A DNA stretch of 64,000 bases from an uncultured Mucispirillum sp. (GTDB lineage: Bacteria > Chrysiogenota > Deferribacteres > Deferribacterales > Mucispirillaceae): the NCBI GenBank assembly GCA_944324465.1, contig CALUWI010000009.1:1-64000 (forward strand), given 5' to 3'. Below are positions 8,340 to 17,622 of this stretch, one piece after another. Positions within the stretch are counted from its first letter, which is position 1, and each line of letters opens with the position of its first letter. The notes under the pieces are model-generated. The model saw nothing but the letters and a program-made list of their open reading frames with translations. It searched no databases and was not told the DNA's origin. The translations under genes and the position numbers were made by a program.

Positions 8340-8385
8340 AAAAATAATAAGAAGATGAATAGATAAAAGTTATATACTATTCATC
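8340..8385 (-). terminator. Terminator overlapping the exonuclease stop codon
   Basis: GATGAATAG (8354-8362) and CTATTCATC (8377-8385) form a perfect 9-bp inverted repeat that includes the last codons of the upstream gene. On the minus strand a T-rich run follows. It would end the flgL-fliW-csrA-exonuclease transcript. Confidence 0.65.
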
Positions 8386-8991
8386 TATATGATGTTCTTC
8401 ATTATCATGAAAGCTGCCTGCTTCCTTTGCTGCTTCAGCAAGTTTATGATAATCTGTTGTATCATTTTTCACATGGTCTAAAAGCTGCAGACAAATCCAA
8501 GCATCCGTAGCTGCATATTCAAGCTGTCTAGGTGTAAGCCTGCTTAATGCCCAGTTGGTTTTTTGCGAGCTTTTTACAAGTTTTCTGCCTAAATATCTTG
8601 CTGTTAATGCTCTTGCACCAGACTGTACAAGACCTTTCTTTTTCATTTCAGCAGATAAATCATAAAAACCGCCCTGCTTAAATTTGCAAAGCTCATTTAA
8701 GCGTCTTATATCATCCTGCACACCAACGCCTACTTTAGTTATTTTTTCATCTGATAAAAGCTCCACAAGTCTGCCAGAAAAGCGGACATATTTTAACTGG
8801 AAAATAAACGCTTCTTCATTGGTTGCAAGCTGAATAATTGAAACAGGAAATTTTTGCCCCTTAAAAAATGCTGGGCGGGATTCTGTATCAAAACCTATAC
8901 ATTTCGCTGCAAAAAGTTTGTCTAATGCTGCCTCTGCTTTTGATAAATTATCTACTACTGTAATAGGGCCTTGAAAAGAAATAGGCTCCAT
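8377..8991 (-). CDS. DEDDy 3'-5' exonuclease (RNase D-like domain)
   Basis: A 204-aa single-domain 3'-5' exonuclease of the DnaQ-like/RNase D superfamily. The acidic signature is complete: DTE in GFDTESRPAF (ExoI), Asp in VGVQDDIRRL (ExoII) and YAATDAW (ExoIII, tyrosine type). There is no HRDC domain, so it is not full-length RNase D; substrate (RNA or DNA) is uncertain. It sits 84 nt after csrA and probably ends that operon. The reading frame stays open upstream of ATG 8991 as far as the csrA stop, but without an ATG, GTG or TTG. Confidence 0.85.
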   Translation of the reverse strand: MEPISFQGPITVVDNLSKAEAALDKLFAAKCIGFDTESRPAFFKGQKFPVSIIQLATNEEAFIFQLKYVRFSGRLVELLSDEKITKVGVGVQDDIRRLNELCKFKQGGFYDLSAEMKKKGLVQSGARALTARYLGRKLVKSSQKTNWALSRLTPRQLEYAATDAWICLQLLDHVKNDTTDYHKLAEAAKEAGSFHDNEEHHIDE

Positions 8992-9075
8992 TGTGTTGAT
9001 ATCTTCTACAGAGATTTTAAAATCTTTAATAGGAAGATGATTAATGTCTACTATGGTAACACCTGTAAATATATA

Positions 9076-9315
9076 TTATTTATGTTTTTTAAAATACTCA
9101 GCTAATGAGATAATATTTTCTTTCGGTGTTTCCTTAGGCACAGCCTGCAGATTTTCATTTTTAATAGCTTCATAGACTTCTTTTCTATGAACAACTATAT
9201 TTTTAGGCGCTTCTATACCCAGCTTGATAGCCTTCCCCGTAATCTCCACTACCCTGACTTCTATATCATCGCCAATCATGATGCTTTCGTTACTTTTTCT
9301 GGAGAGAACTAACAT
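9076..9315 (-). CDS. csrA: Carbon storage regulator CsrA
   Basis: A 79-aa RNA-binding translational regulator that binds GGA-containing hairpins in mRNA leaders, classically that of flagellin. [20 protein letters not shown] is the family N-terminus, with [16 protein letters not shown] as the second conserved block. I use ATG 9315, which gives the canonical MLVLSRK start and no overlap with fliW; an ATG 15 nt earlier would add five residues. It is directly behind fliW, whose product sequesters CsrA in the FliW-CsrA-flagellin switch. The C-terminal tail is slightly longer than in E. coli. Confidence 0.97.
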   Translation of the reverse strand: MLVLSRKSNESIMIGDDIEVRVVEITGKAIKLGIEAPKNIVVHRKEVYEAIKNENLQAVPKETPKENIISLAEYFKKHK

Positions 9316-9316
9316 A

Positions 9317-9796
9317 TCACTCACTCTCAAATAAAGGCGTTTTTATTTTATAAGCATCATCATCAAGAATAATCTGCTTCGCCAGTTTTTTTTCAAAATT
9401 AACCACAAGCGGTGCACGCAGGTTGGCTGTAGATAATTTTGGGTCAGTAGGTACTACAACGATAGAAAATAGTTTCATTTCTTTCTTATCACTTATTGCT
9501 AGAACTTTCAACTCCCTTTTTGGAATATCTGGATTATAATCCTTAAAAAAAGTATTTGTTTCAATAAGGATAAAACAAATATCTGTATCTTCTACTGATT
9601 GAAACCATAAAAACGGGTATGAGTTATCATCAGAGATTATTAAAAAATCCTGCAAATCAGGAAAACCTAAAAGGGGAGAACTTAAAGTGATAATATCATC
9701 TTCTGAATATTCAATCTCCCCAAGCTTGGCTGAATTAATCTTCATTCTACTATTGCCGTCCTTTGTAATGTCCTGTTTTGATACAGTATTTGCCAT
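9317..9796 (-). CDS. fliW: Flagellar assembly factor FliW
   Basis: A 159-aa FliW, which binds either flagellin or CsrA and so couples flagellin secretion to flagellin translation. Family features are [13 protein letters not shown], a [14 protein letters not shown] block, and [17 protein letters not shown]. The first 17 residues are an unusual extension: a family-typical start is the Met at 9745, but AGG near -9 favours 9796. It lies 21 nt after flgL and 1 nt before csrA, a widely conserved arrangement. Confidence 0.95.
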   Translation of the reverse strand: MANTVSKQDITKDGNSRMKINSAKLGEIEYSEDDIITLSSPLLGFPDLQDFLIISDDNSYPFLWFQSVEDTDICFILIETNTFFKDYNPDIPKRELKVLAISDKKEMKLFSIVVVPTDPKLSTANLRAPLVVNFEKKLAKQIILDDDAYKIKTPLFESE

Positions 9797-9817
9797 ATAC
9801 TACCTACTATACACTAA

Positions 9818-12800
9818 TTATCCAAGAAAATCTAGTATAGAAATGCTCATCATTGAAGTTACTATACTCATAGCAGACTGATAAGCTGTTTTTGAAAGCT
9901 CTAAATCAGTAGTAAGTTTAATAACATCAGTAGCTGTAGCACCTAAATAACCTGCTTTTATTTCTTCGTTATTTGTAATAACTGTTTCCTGAAATTTAAT
10001 AACAGATTCTACTCTCTGGCCTCTTGTACCAATTAATGTACCAGCCTGTAATACCTGATTTACTGCTGCATCAAGAGTATCTATTTCATTTTCCACACCA
10101 CTGCCTACTGCTGCAGTAAAACTGTCTGTTGCACTAAGTGAGCCAGCATCAAAACCTAAATGTAAGCCGTCTGATACAAATACACTTTTATTTGCAGTAT
10201 CAAGTGTTACATTCTGCACTAAGCCGCCCTCTGCATTTGTTACTTTTACTGATACACTGTCCCCAGCTTTTGGAAAACCAAGTGTACCTGCATAATCACC
10301 TTCTACAACTATTCCACCGAATGTGCTGTTACTTGATTTTGCAAATGATATTTCACCTTTACTATTTACAACAGCATTTAAATTATCTGCAGAAATACCT
10401 TGTTTTACAAGCTGAGCATTAATATCATCTACCATTTCTTGAACTGATTTATACTCTTTTTTATCAAGAGTAACTTTTACTTCTTTCTGCTCATTAGTAT
10501 TTTCATCATAATATGTAATAGTTAATGTTCTTGCATCTTCTGAAAGCTCACTAAGGTCTGTTTTTGGAGTCTGTACACCTGAAACTGCTAATTCTGTTAT
10601 ATTACCTGTGCCACCATTATGAGTTAAACCTATGCTGAGTGGGTTATATGCACCAGATTCAACAGATACTTCTACAGGTAAATCTGTTCCAGATGCAACA
10701 AACTGAATAGAGCCGTCTGCTGCAATATTTGCTTTTATCCTGCTATTAGTCCCTGTGGCTGCATCAGCAAGCTCACTATTTATTTTTGCAAGTATATCTT
10801 CTTTACTGCTGAAAGCTGTTACCTGAAAGCTGTATGTGCCGTTACCATTATTTGTAACTTGTGTTGCACCTTCATTTACACTGATGCCAGCTTCTTTTAA
10901 TTTTTCATTAATAAAAGCATCTTTATCTGCTGCTGCCATAAAATCTTTTGATGAAATATTTACTTTATGACCGTTTATATCAAGAGCAAAAGTTTCACTT
11001 GCTGATACTGCAACATTAGCAATATTTTCAGTTACTACAGGGTCTACAGTGATTTCTTTAAAGCCTATACCTGCACCTGCCGGGTCAAGCGGGTCTGCCA
11101 CTTTAAATGTAAATGCAGCTGTAAATGTATCTGGAAGTTCTCCATTTGCAACAGTATCAAAACCCATTACAAAGCTTGCAAATGCTCTCTCTGCTGAGTT
11201 TGTTGCAGAGTTAGCAAAGTTTGCTATTTTTGTACCACTGCCAGACTGTATCTCTATAGCACCGTCTTTATTTGCAAACCTAATGCCTGCCTTTACAAAA
11301 TCAGGATTATTATTTAACTCTTTTAATATATATTCTTGAGCAGATTCTGCATTTGTTATTTCAGGGTTTGCTTTTGATAAATCTATTTTTACTTCTTTTC
11401 TTTCTACTTTACCTGTTTTATTATCAAAAATATCTACACTGAATGTTAACGGGATATTATTAGCAATTGCATTTTGATAAGCATTTTCATCATACTGCAC
11501 ATTACCAGATGTAGTTTTATATTCATTCTGCAGATAAAAATCAGTTTTTTGGTTAGCTGATAATATTTCATATTTCCAGTTATCATTAAAATTGCCTTGG
11601 AATACACCGTCTAAAAATGGTTTTGCAGTAGAATTTAAATCTGTTGCTTTCCATGCAGAAGGCTCACCAAAGCCATTTTTTGTAATATTATGTTCTAAAG
11701 CATGCATTAAGTTTTCTAATGCTCTGAATACATTTACATTTTTACCAGTTTCTTTAATATTTACATCACCAAAATTTAAACCAGGCTGTGCTTTTAAATC
11801 AAGCTGGAATGTAGTTGTAGACTCTCTTTTTGTTGGGTCTAACGGGTTAGGTATTTCCATATCATCTGGAGTAATAGTTACACCATTTGGAAGCTCAATA
11901 GGGCCACCTTTATAGTCATTTGTTACTTTATTATATATTGTATTGCCATTTTTATCCATAATAACTATAGATATATTTCTCTGGTCATTCTGACCTAATG
12001 TTGTTGTAACTGATACATTCCAAGTATCATCTTTTTTACCGCTGTATGCACCGCCTACTATTGTCATCTGGTCATTTGCATGGCTTATACCCTGATTAAG
12101 AGCATTTGTTCTAAATGTCAGCTTGCTGTCACCGCTTCTTAAATCTGCAATAGTAAGTTTACCGTCTACTATAGATACATCAACAGTCTGGCCGTATAAA
12201 TCTTCAAGAAATTTAACATAATCGCCAAGTGTTTTTTCTTCTGCATCATTTAAACGGCTTCTGTCAATTTTTGCTGTCTGCATATCAGAAGTTGGCGGAA
12301 TAGTAGTTCTGTCATAAGCTGTTGTAGTAAGAGTAGTATCTCTATCCATATTATAATTCTGCAGAGAGAATGTAATATCATAATTGCCAAGGTTTGCAGG
12401 GTCATTTGGATTTAAGTCAAGACTTACACCTACTTCAAAATCAAAACCTGCTTTTCTTAATGCTTCATCAAATAAAAATTCAAGCTCTTTTTTACTTGGA
12501 GTTGTAGTAGCAACACCTAAACTAAATGTTCCATTTGGATTATTATTAAAAGTGGTAATGACTGTTTCCCCGCCAAGACCAGCTTCTCTTAATTTTTCAT
12601 TTAAAAAGTTTGTTCTTTCTGCTGCTGGAATGTTCCTAAATTCTTCAGCACCAACTGTTATTTTCCTTCCGTTTACTTCAAACTCTACATCTTCTTGTCC
12701 AAACTTTAGATTTGGAATTGTAGAATTTGCTATTGTAGTTGCCGGCTTATTAATAACTACTTCTTTACCGTTTACAAAAAATGTGTAGCTTGTGCCATTT

Positions 12801-14416
12801 AAATCAAAGTTTTTATGAGTTGTTTCTACTGGGTTGATTGTATCAGTATGGAAATCATAACCTATTTCAAAAGTAGTATCTTTTCCTTCTGCTGCAACAG
12901 TTGCACCTTTAAAGCCTAATAAACTCTGGTCTGTACCTGTTACTGCTATGCGGACATTATCACCAGCTTTCTGGCTCATAAAATTAAGTCTGTCGCCATC
13001 TGCAGATATTTTTAATTCACTTGATAAGTCTACTTTATATTTATTTTTTCCTTCAGTAGTTGTTTCCCCTTGGAATTTGCCAGAATTAACCTGACTATTA
13101 ACTGTTGCCTCATATGTATCTATTGATGCATTTAAGCCAGATAAACTGCTTAATGAACCAATATATTCTGCATTTTTAAGTTCATTATTAATAGCATTTG
13201 CAAGTTCATCTGTAGAAGCATATGCTTTCTGCGGAACTACCACTTTATAAAGTTTATCCCCATAAGTAATAGTTAATGTTCTTTCTTTTTCAGTAGCTGA
13301 TGCTAAATCTAAACTTGGATTAGTATTTGATACAAGACTTGCTATACCCACTTTATTACCATTATGGTCTGTACCTGCTATCTCTATAGAATCACCAATA
13401 CTGATATTAGTATTATCTAAATTTGAAAATAAGCTGTTAATAGTTGCAGCCATACCATTTACTGTATTAAATGCTGAGCCCTGCAGTATTAAGCTGGATT
13501 GCGTAAATATATTACTTCCAGGCATATTTACTGCAATATCCTGACTGTAGCCTATCTGAGTATAAATATATCCATTATCGCCTTGATAAGTGATTTCTGA
13601 ACCTGATTTATAATCAAATTCCATAACAATAGATGTAGGATTTTCTAAATCATCAGGTAATTTAAATGATATACCTCTGCCTGTATTTATAACTTTACCC
13701 GGCTCATATTCAAAAGTCATAGAAACAGCCGATTTATTACCAGAACCACCTGCCTCATCTGAGCCGTTTGAGTCCATTATTACCACATTACCTTTTTCAT
13801 CATAAAGCTGTAATTTAGCAATACCAGTATTGTTATTTACTACTATTTTTGCAGTATATTTGCCAGATTTTAACTCTGTCATATCGCTGAATACATCTTT
13901 TACAATAGCATCACCAGATAAATTTTCACCATTTTCATTTTTGGTAACTACATTAGTAACAGAGTTTGTGCCGCCAGTAAAAGGTGGTTTTTCTGTCTGG
14001 AAACCGCCAAAAATATATCTGCCGTTATAACTGGCATTTGCTATATCCATAATTTGATTATATAAACTTAATACATCTTGAGCTAAAGCCTTTCTGCTTT
14101 CTTCATCATAAGAGTCTGACGCACCAGCAATTGCATAATCATCCCTTGCTTTTTTTAATGCTTCTAATAATTCCTGCAGTTCTGCATTAGTATTATTAAG
14201 CCAGTTAGATGCACTGTTGGCATTTTCACTAAACTGAGTAAGCTCATCAATCATGTTCTGAACATTATAAGCACCTACATACTTACTTGTATCTTCCCAC
14301 GGATTAAGCAGACTTTGCTGTGCATTTGCTTTTTTAACAGCTTCTGTATAGTTTGAAAGACTTGTTGAAAGCATATCTTTCATCTGCATACCGCGCATAT
14401 TAAATGTTACTCTCAT
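9818..14416 (-). CDS. flgL: Giant flagellar hook-associated protein 3 (FlgL / HAP3)
   Basis: FlgL joins the hook-FlgK junction to the flagellin filament. The ends are family-typical: residues 1 to about 165 (QSLLNPWEDTSKY, ANASYNGRYIFGGF) and the last 90 or so (LIGTRGQRVESV and the terminal helix). Between them are more than 1200 extra residues; the usual total is 300-500 aa and this is 1532. The insert contains repeated beta-rich units resembling flagellin hook IN motifs, for example GRKITVGAEEF near 587 and GHKVNISSKDF near 1147, and LTITYGDK near 375 and LTITYYDE near 1295. It is likely surface-exposed. The gene has its own sigma-54-type promoter and is followed by fliW and csrA. Confidence 0.93.
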   Translation of the reverse strand: MRVTFNMRGMQMKDMLSTSLSNYTEAVKKANAQQSLLNPWEDTSKYVGAYNVQNMIDELTQFSENANSASNWLNNTNAELQELLEALKKARDDYAIAGASDSYDEESRKALAQDVLSLYNQIMDIANASYNGRYIFGGFQTEKPPFTGGTNSVTNVVTKNENGENLSGDAIVKDVFSDMTELKSGKYTAKIVVNNNTGIAKLQLYDEKGNVVIMDSNGSDEAGGSGNKSAVSMTFEYEPGKVINTGRGISFKLPDDLENPTSIVMEFDYKSGSEITYQGDNGYIYTQIGYSQDIAVNMPGSNIFTQSSLILQGSAFNTVNGMAATINSLFSNLDNTNISIGDSIEIAGTDHNGNKVGIASLVSNTNPSLDLASATEKERTLTITYGDKLYKVVVPQKAYASTDELANAINNELKNAEYIGSLSSLSGLNASIDTYEATVNSQVNSGKFQGETTTEGKNKYKVDLSSELKISADGDRLNFMSQKAGDNVRIAVTGTDQSLLGFKGATVAAEGKDTTFEIGYDFHTDTINPVETTHKNFDLNGTSYTFFVNGKEVVINKPATTIANSTIPNLKFGQEDVEFEVNGRKITVGAEEFRNIPAAERTNFLNEKLREAGLGGETVITTFNNNPNGTFSLGVATTTPSKKELEFLFDEALRKAGFDFEVGVSLDLNPNDPANLGNYDITFSLQNYNMDRDTTLTTTAYDRTTIPPTSDMQTAKIDRSRLNDAEEKTLGDYVKFLEDLYGQTVDVSIVDGKLTIADLRSGDSKLTFRTNALNQGISHANDQMTIVGGAYSGKKDDTWNVSVTTTLGQNDQRNISIVIMDKNGNTIYNKVTNDYKGGPIELPNGVTITPDDMEIPNPLDPTKRESTTTFQLDLKAQPGLNFGDVNIKETGKNVNVFRALENLMHALEHNITKNGFGEPSAWKATDLNSTAKPFLDGVFQGNFNDNWKYEILSANQKTDFYLQNEYKTTSGNVQYDENAYQNAIANNIPLTFSVDIFDNKTGKVERKEVKIDLSKANPEITNAESAQEYILKELNNNPDFVKAGIRFANKDGAIEIQSGSGTKIANFANSATNSAERAFASFVMGFDTVANGELPDTFTAAFTFKVADPLDPAGAGIGFKEITVDPVVTENIANVAVSASETFALDINGHKVNISSKDFMAAADKDAFINEKLKEAGISVNEGATQVTNNGNGTYSFQVTAFSSKEDILAKINSELADAATGTNSRIKANIAADGSIQFVASGTDLPVEVSVESGAYNPLSIGLTHNGGTGNITELAVSGVQTPKTDLSELSEDARTLTITYYDENTNEQKEVKVTLDKKEYKSVQEMVDDINAQLVKQGISADNLNAVVNSKGEISFAKSSNSTFGGIVVEGDYAGTLGFPKAGDSVSVKVTNAEGGLVQNVTLDTANKSVFVSDGLHLGFDAGSLSATDSFTAAVGSGVENEIDTLDAAVNQVLQAGTLIGTRGQRVESVIKFQETVITNNEEIKAGYLGATATDVIKLTTDLELSKTAYQSAMSIVTSMMSISILDFLG

Positions 14417-14482
14417 AATTATGCTCCATTTTACTGGCTTTTTAAGCCCTGTTTATATAATCATTTCTGTGTATAATTTATT

Positions 14483-14499
14483 AGCAAATTCCTTGCCAA
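14483..14499 (-). promoter_or_regulatory. Sigma-54-type promoter of flgL
   Basis: The minus strand reads TTGGCAAGGAATTTGCT. GG (-24) and GC (-12) have the required 10-nt separation and match the TTGGCA-N6-TTGC(A/T) consensus. The predicted start near 14472 gives a leader of about 55 nt to the flgL ATG. Confidence 0.7.
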
Positions 14500-14577
14500 A
14501 TATAGATTATCTTAAAATATGGATATTTTTTCCTAACTGATTTTTTACTGATTTATTGAATTATTTGGACTACATAA

Positions 14578-14712
14578 TCATTAAAGGGGACTTACGCCCC
14601 CTTTAATGACTACCTATATTTTATGAAACTCTGGAAAGGGGAATTCTTCCCCTCTCCATCTCTCCCCTTATCATAAGGGATAAAATTCACGGTACACGCC
14701 CGATGAATTTTA
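14578..14712. repeat. Cluster of four inverted repeats between flgK and flgL
   Basis: Four hairpins in 135 bp: TCATTAAAGGGG/CCCCTTTAATGA (12 bp, 14578-14609); AGGGGAA/TTCCCCT (7 bp, 14637-14653); CCCTTA/TAAGGG (6 bp, 14665-14679); TAAAATTCA/TGAATTTTA (9 bp, 14681-14712). None is followed by a strong T run, so they are atypical terminators. They may attenuate or stabilise the flgK mRNA, or belong to a dispersed intergenic repeat family. Confidence 0.75.
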
Positions 14713-14762
14713 TAATATGTATTATATATATGATATATGATAAATATTATATTAAAATTATA

Positions 14763-16532
14763 TTATCTGCCTACTGAGCCTAAACCGTTGATTAATGTAT
14801 TTAGCATTTCATCTACTACATTTATATATCTTGAATTTGCTTCATACATTCTTTGGTAAAGAACTAAGTTAACCTGTTCATCTTCTTCTGATACACCGCG
14901 GATAGACATAAGCTGTGTATTTAATTCTTCATAAGCCATCTGTGTTGTAGTTGTAAAAGTATCAGCCTGAGATTTTGCACTACTCATTTCACCTATAAAG
15001 TATCCATAGAAAGCACTAAATGTTACATTTCCTTTCTCTGTTGAAAAAGAAGTAGTCTGCAGTTTTGATATTTTTAATGCATTAGTATTATCACCTTCTG
15101 CACCAAATTCTGAAGCTGCAATTAATCTTGGATTTTCTTTAATAGATGCTTCAATACTTATATCTTTTGCACTGCTGCCTGAAAAGAATGAATTCATACC
15201 AGTTGCCATTAAGAAATCAGATGTATCTTCTCCAAAGGCAATATAACTGCCGGCAGCAGCTTTAATTGTAACTGTATTATCTAAGTTGATAGATGCACTT
15301 ACATAATTTCCACCCTGCTGGTTGATTTTTTCAAGCACTGTTTTTAATGTATCACTTTCATTTACCTGAATAGTTATTTTTCTAGTATCATATATTTCAT
15401 TACCTTCATCATCTGTTTTACCAGTTGGTGTTGAAATATTAATTTCAAAAGAACCACTTTTAACAGTGTAAGGAAGCCCGCCTTCAGCAGAATTTAAAGG
15501 ATATTCTGGGTTAATAACCTGAGTTTTACCTGTATATTCTGTAGCTCTATCAAGCCCCATACCTGTTGCATGTATTCTGTTTGTTTCTTCAATCATTTTT
15601 TTTGCCAGTGCATCTAAATCTGACTGGTATTGTTTTAACTCGTTATCCCTTACCTGTAATTGTGCAGCTATTGCTCCACCTTTCATTAAAGATGTCATAT
15701 CAATTGGTTTAGAGTTAGGGTTGTCAGTTTTCCACATTACTTTTAAGTGGTTGTCATTTTCCGGGTCTTTCTCTGTTAGTAACAGGTGAGCTGTGCCGTT
15801 ATCTACAAGAGTCTGACCGTTCATATATACAGATACTGAGCCGTCCTCCCTTAAATATGTAGATATTTGTGTTTTTTCTGCTAAATCATCAAGCAGACCA
15901 TCACGCATATCTCTTAATTCATTAGCAGGCTGCCCCATAGCTTCTGCAGAAACAATCTCTTTATTAAGTTTTGCAATCTGAGTTGTTATTTCATTAATTG
16001 CATTTACTTCATTTTGTATTGTTGTATCACACTGATTTCTTGCATCTTCTAAATACTGATAACCGTCTTTTATTTTAGTTGCAAGAGTATCTGCAGCTTC
16101 TACAAGCACTGTTCTTTTTGTAAGAGATTCTGATGTATCATCTGGTGCTGAGTTACTTAAATCCTGCCAAGCATTAAAGTAGTCTTTTAAAGCATCACCT
16201 AAACCAGAACCTGATTCCAGTTCATTAAAATAAAGCATAGCACTTTTTAATGTAGAACTCATTGAGTTGTAATATAAATAATTAGAGTTAGAGTTGCGGA
16301 CACTTTTTGCAAGCAAATCATCATATTCACGCCTGATACCTGCAACATCAACACCTTTACCAATAGCACCATTATATGTGTACTGCGGTTTTTTTGTTAC
16401 AAGCTCTACAGTCTGCCTTGAATAGTTTTCTGTTTTCATATTGGCTATATTGTTACCAGTAACAGAAATACCAACCTGAGCAGCACTCATGCCTGATACA
16501 CCAGTCCAAATCATACCAAATAAATTACTCAT
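14763..16532 (-). CDS. flgK: Flagellar hook-associated protein 1 (FlgK / HAP1)
   Basis: A 589-aa FlgK, the first junction protein on the hook tip. The N-terminal rod/hook motif is intact (SGMSAAQVGISVTGNNIANMKT, then NYSRQ), as is the C-terminal heptad-rich helix (VNLVLYQRMYEANSRYI...). Length is normal, unlike its partner FlgL. It lies 13 nt after flgN, which encodes its export chaperone, and is probably transcribed from the flgM promoters. Confidence 0.97.
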   Translation of the reverse strand: MSNLFGMIWTGVSGMSAAQVGISVTGNNIANMKTENYSRQTVELVTKKPQYTYNGAIGKGVDVAGIRREYDDLLAKSVRNSNSNYLYYNSMSSTLKSAMLYFNELESGSGLGDALKDYFNAWQDLSNSAPDDTSESLTKRTVLVEAADTLATKIKDGYQYLEDARNQCDTTIQNEVNAINEITTQIAKLNKEIVSAEAMGQPANELRDMRDGLLDDLAEKTQISTYLREDGSVSVYMNGQTLVDNGTAHLLLTEKDPENDNHLKVMWKTDNPNSKPIDMTSLMKGGAIAAQLQVRDNELKQYQSDLDALAKKMIEETNRIHATGMGLDRATEYTGKTQVINPEYPLNSAEGGLPYTVKSGSFEINISTPTGKTDDEGNEIYDTRKITIQVNESDTLKTVLEKINQQGGNYVSASINLDNTVTIKAAAGSYIAFGEDTSDFLMATGMNSFFSGSSAKDISIEASIKENPRLIAASEFGAEGDNTNALKISKLQTTSFSTEKGNVTFSAFYGYFIGEMSSAKSQADTFTTTTQMAYEELNTQLMSIRGVSEEDEQVNLVLYQRMYEANSRYINVVDEMLNTLINGLGSVGR

Positions 16533-16545
16533 ACCGCACCTCCCA

Positions 16546-17031
16546 TTAACCTGTTATCTGTAAGGCGGCAGGCATCGATACTGTAGATTTACCCATACCG
16601 TATTTATTAGCTGGTACAAAACCCATTTTAGATTTTATATCGCTTATTATTTTCAGATTTGTATTGTATATGACTTTTAAGGAAACAGTAAGCTGAGATA
16701 TTTGTGATACTAATACTAAAAGCTCATCTCTTAACTGAGTAAGCTCACTTTTACTTTCTTCATCATCTATACCTTCAATGATTGCAAGTACAGTATCATC
16801 ATCAAGATTATATTCTTCTTTTATACGCAGAGATATTGTTTTGCGGGCTTCTTCAAGCAGTTTTTCTTTTTTAGAAAGCTGCTCTTTTGTTTTATTAAGC
16901 TCTTTTATTTTATCGCTTTGCCAGCTTGTAACAGCTGTTTTTTCACAGAGCAGAGTATCACGGATAAGGCTGTAATGACTAACCTGTGATTTTAATATCT
17001 CTACTAAGTTTTTAATAGAATTGTGCTCCAT
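16546..17031 (-). CDS. flgN: Flagellar export chaperone FlgN
   Basis: A 161-aa, almost entirely helical protein with heptads and a charged middle (KELNKTKEQLSKKEKLLEEA), of the FlgN family. It binds FlgK and FlgL and keeps them export-competent. The start is fixed at 17031 by AAGGAGG six nt upstream; an in-frame start 30 nt earlier lies before this ribosome binding site. It is placed between flgM and flgK, the family's usual position. Sequence identity in the family is low, so the call rests on position and helical character. Confidence 0.85.
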   Translation of the reverse strand: MEHNSIKNLVEILKSQVSHYSLIRDTLLCEKTAVTSWQSDKIKELNKTKEQLSKKEKLLEEARKTISLRIKEEYNLDDDTVLAIIEGIDDEESKSELTQLRDELLVLVSQISQLTVSLKVIYNTNLKIISDIKSKMGFVPANKYGMGKSTVSMPAALQITG

Positions 17032-17104
17032 ATATGTCCTCCTTAAAAGGCTTATCACCATATTTTAAGGATAACTTATGGAAAAATTTACCTACTAAAA
17101 AGTA

Positions 17105-17413
17105 TTAGAATACATCCTCTAATGCAGTATTAATAATTTTAGATGCAATATCTTTGCCAGATACATTGTATGTGCCATTAGCTATCCTTTCTTTTAAGTC
17201 AGCTATTTTGTCAGCACGAACATCAGGCATCTCTTTTAAAGTGCGAGTCATTTCTGAAACATCTTTACCTTTTTCAGAAATAGATACAGCATCACTTTCT
17301 ACTGCAGCAGCAGAATTTTGTTTGTCATTTGCAGAAACTTTTTCTACATTTCTTTTACGGGAAGTTTGTTCAAGTGTGTCCATTCCAGACATCATATTAC
17401 TATCAATTCTCAT
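17105..17413 (-). CDS. flgM: Anti-sigma-28 factor FlgM
   Basis: A 102-aa FlgM, which holds sigma-28 (FliA) inactive until the hook is finished and FlgM is exported. The N-terminal half is polar and probably disordered; the C-terminal half has the sigma-binding helices (VRADKIADLKERIANGTYNVSGKDIASKII). GGAGG lies five nt upstream of ATG 17413. Two promoters of different sigma class precede it, matching the dual control known for Salmonella flgM. It heads flgM-flgN-flgK. Confidence 0.95.
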   Translation of the reverse strand: MRIDSNMMSGMDTLEQTSRKRNVEKVSANDKQNSAAAVESDAVSISEKGKDVSEMTRTLKEMPDVRADKIADLKERIANGTYNVSGKDIASKIINTALEDVF

Positions 17414-17437
17414 AATATCCTCCAATGCTCATCTTCC

Positions 17438-17464
17438 CTATCGGATGCGACTAAAAAAACTTTA
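17438..17464 (-). promoter_or_regulatory. Sigma-28 (FliA) promoter of flgM
   Basis: The minus strand has TAAAGTTT, 11 nt, then TCCGATAG. The consensus is TAAAGTTT-N11-GCCGATAA, so the -35 half is perfect and the -10 half has two mismatches at its ends. The expected start is roughly 15-20 nt before the flgM ATG. Confidence 0.85.
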
Positions 17465-17592
17465 GCACTTTTTTTAAATTTTTTAAATATTTTTTTTGTG
17501 CCCGTTTTTTACCTGTCTTTTACCGATAATTCCTGCAAATCTGGTAAATTTTGCCTAAGCCATCCATAAACAAATTATCTCATAAATTTCAT

Positions 17593-17609
17593 AGCAATAA
17601 TTGTGCCAT
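17593..17609 (-). promoter_or_regulatory. Sigma-54-type promoter upstream of flgM
   Basis: The minus strand reads ATGGCACAATTATTGCT, with TGGCAC-N5-TTGCT spaced exactly as the sigma-54 consensus. It lies between the flgIJ terminator and the sigma-28 promoter, giving a leader of about 170 nt to flgM. Confidence 0.75.
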
Positions 17610-17622
17610 TTTCACAAATAGA

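Larger units (their letters stand above)
14417..14762. other. flgK-flgL intergenic region (346 nt)
   Basis: This gap is non-coding. It holds four stacked hairpins (14578-14712) directly after flgK on the minus strand, then a sigma-54-type promoter (14483-14499) for flgL. No open reading frame is convincing. Confidence 0.7.

Noticed and set aside
9313-9330. csrA starting at the upstream ATG (9330)
   Set aside because: It would overlap fliW and add five residues before the conserved MLVLSRK start.
14578-14712. Stacked hairpins between flgK and flgL as a CRISPR array
   Set aside because: The arms differ in sequence and length and there are no constant repeats with unique spacers.
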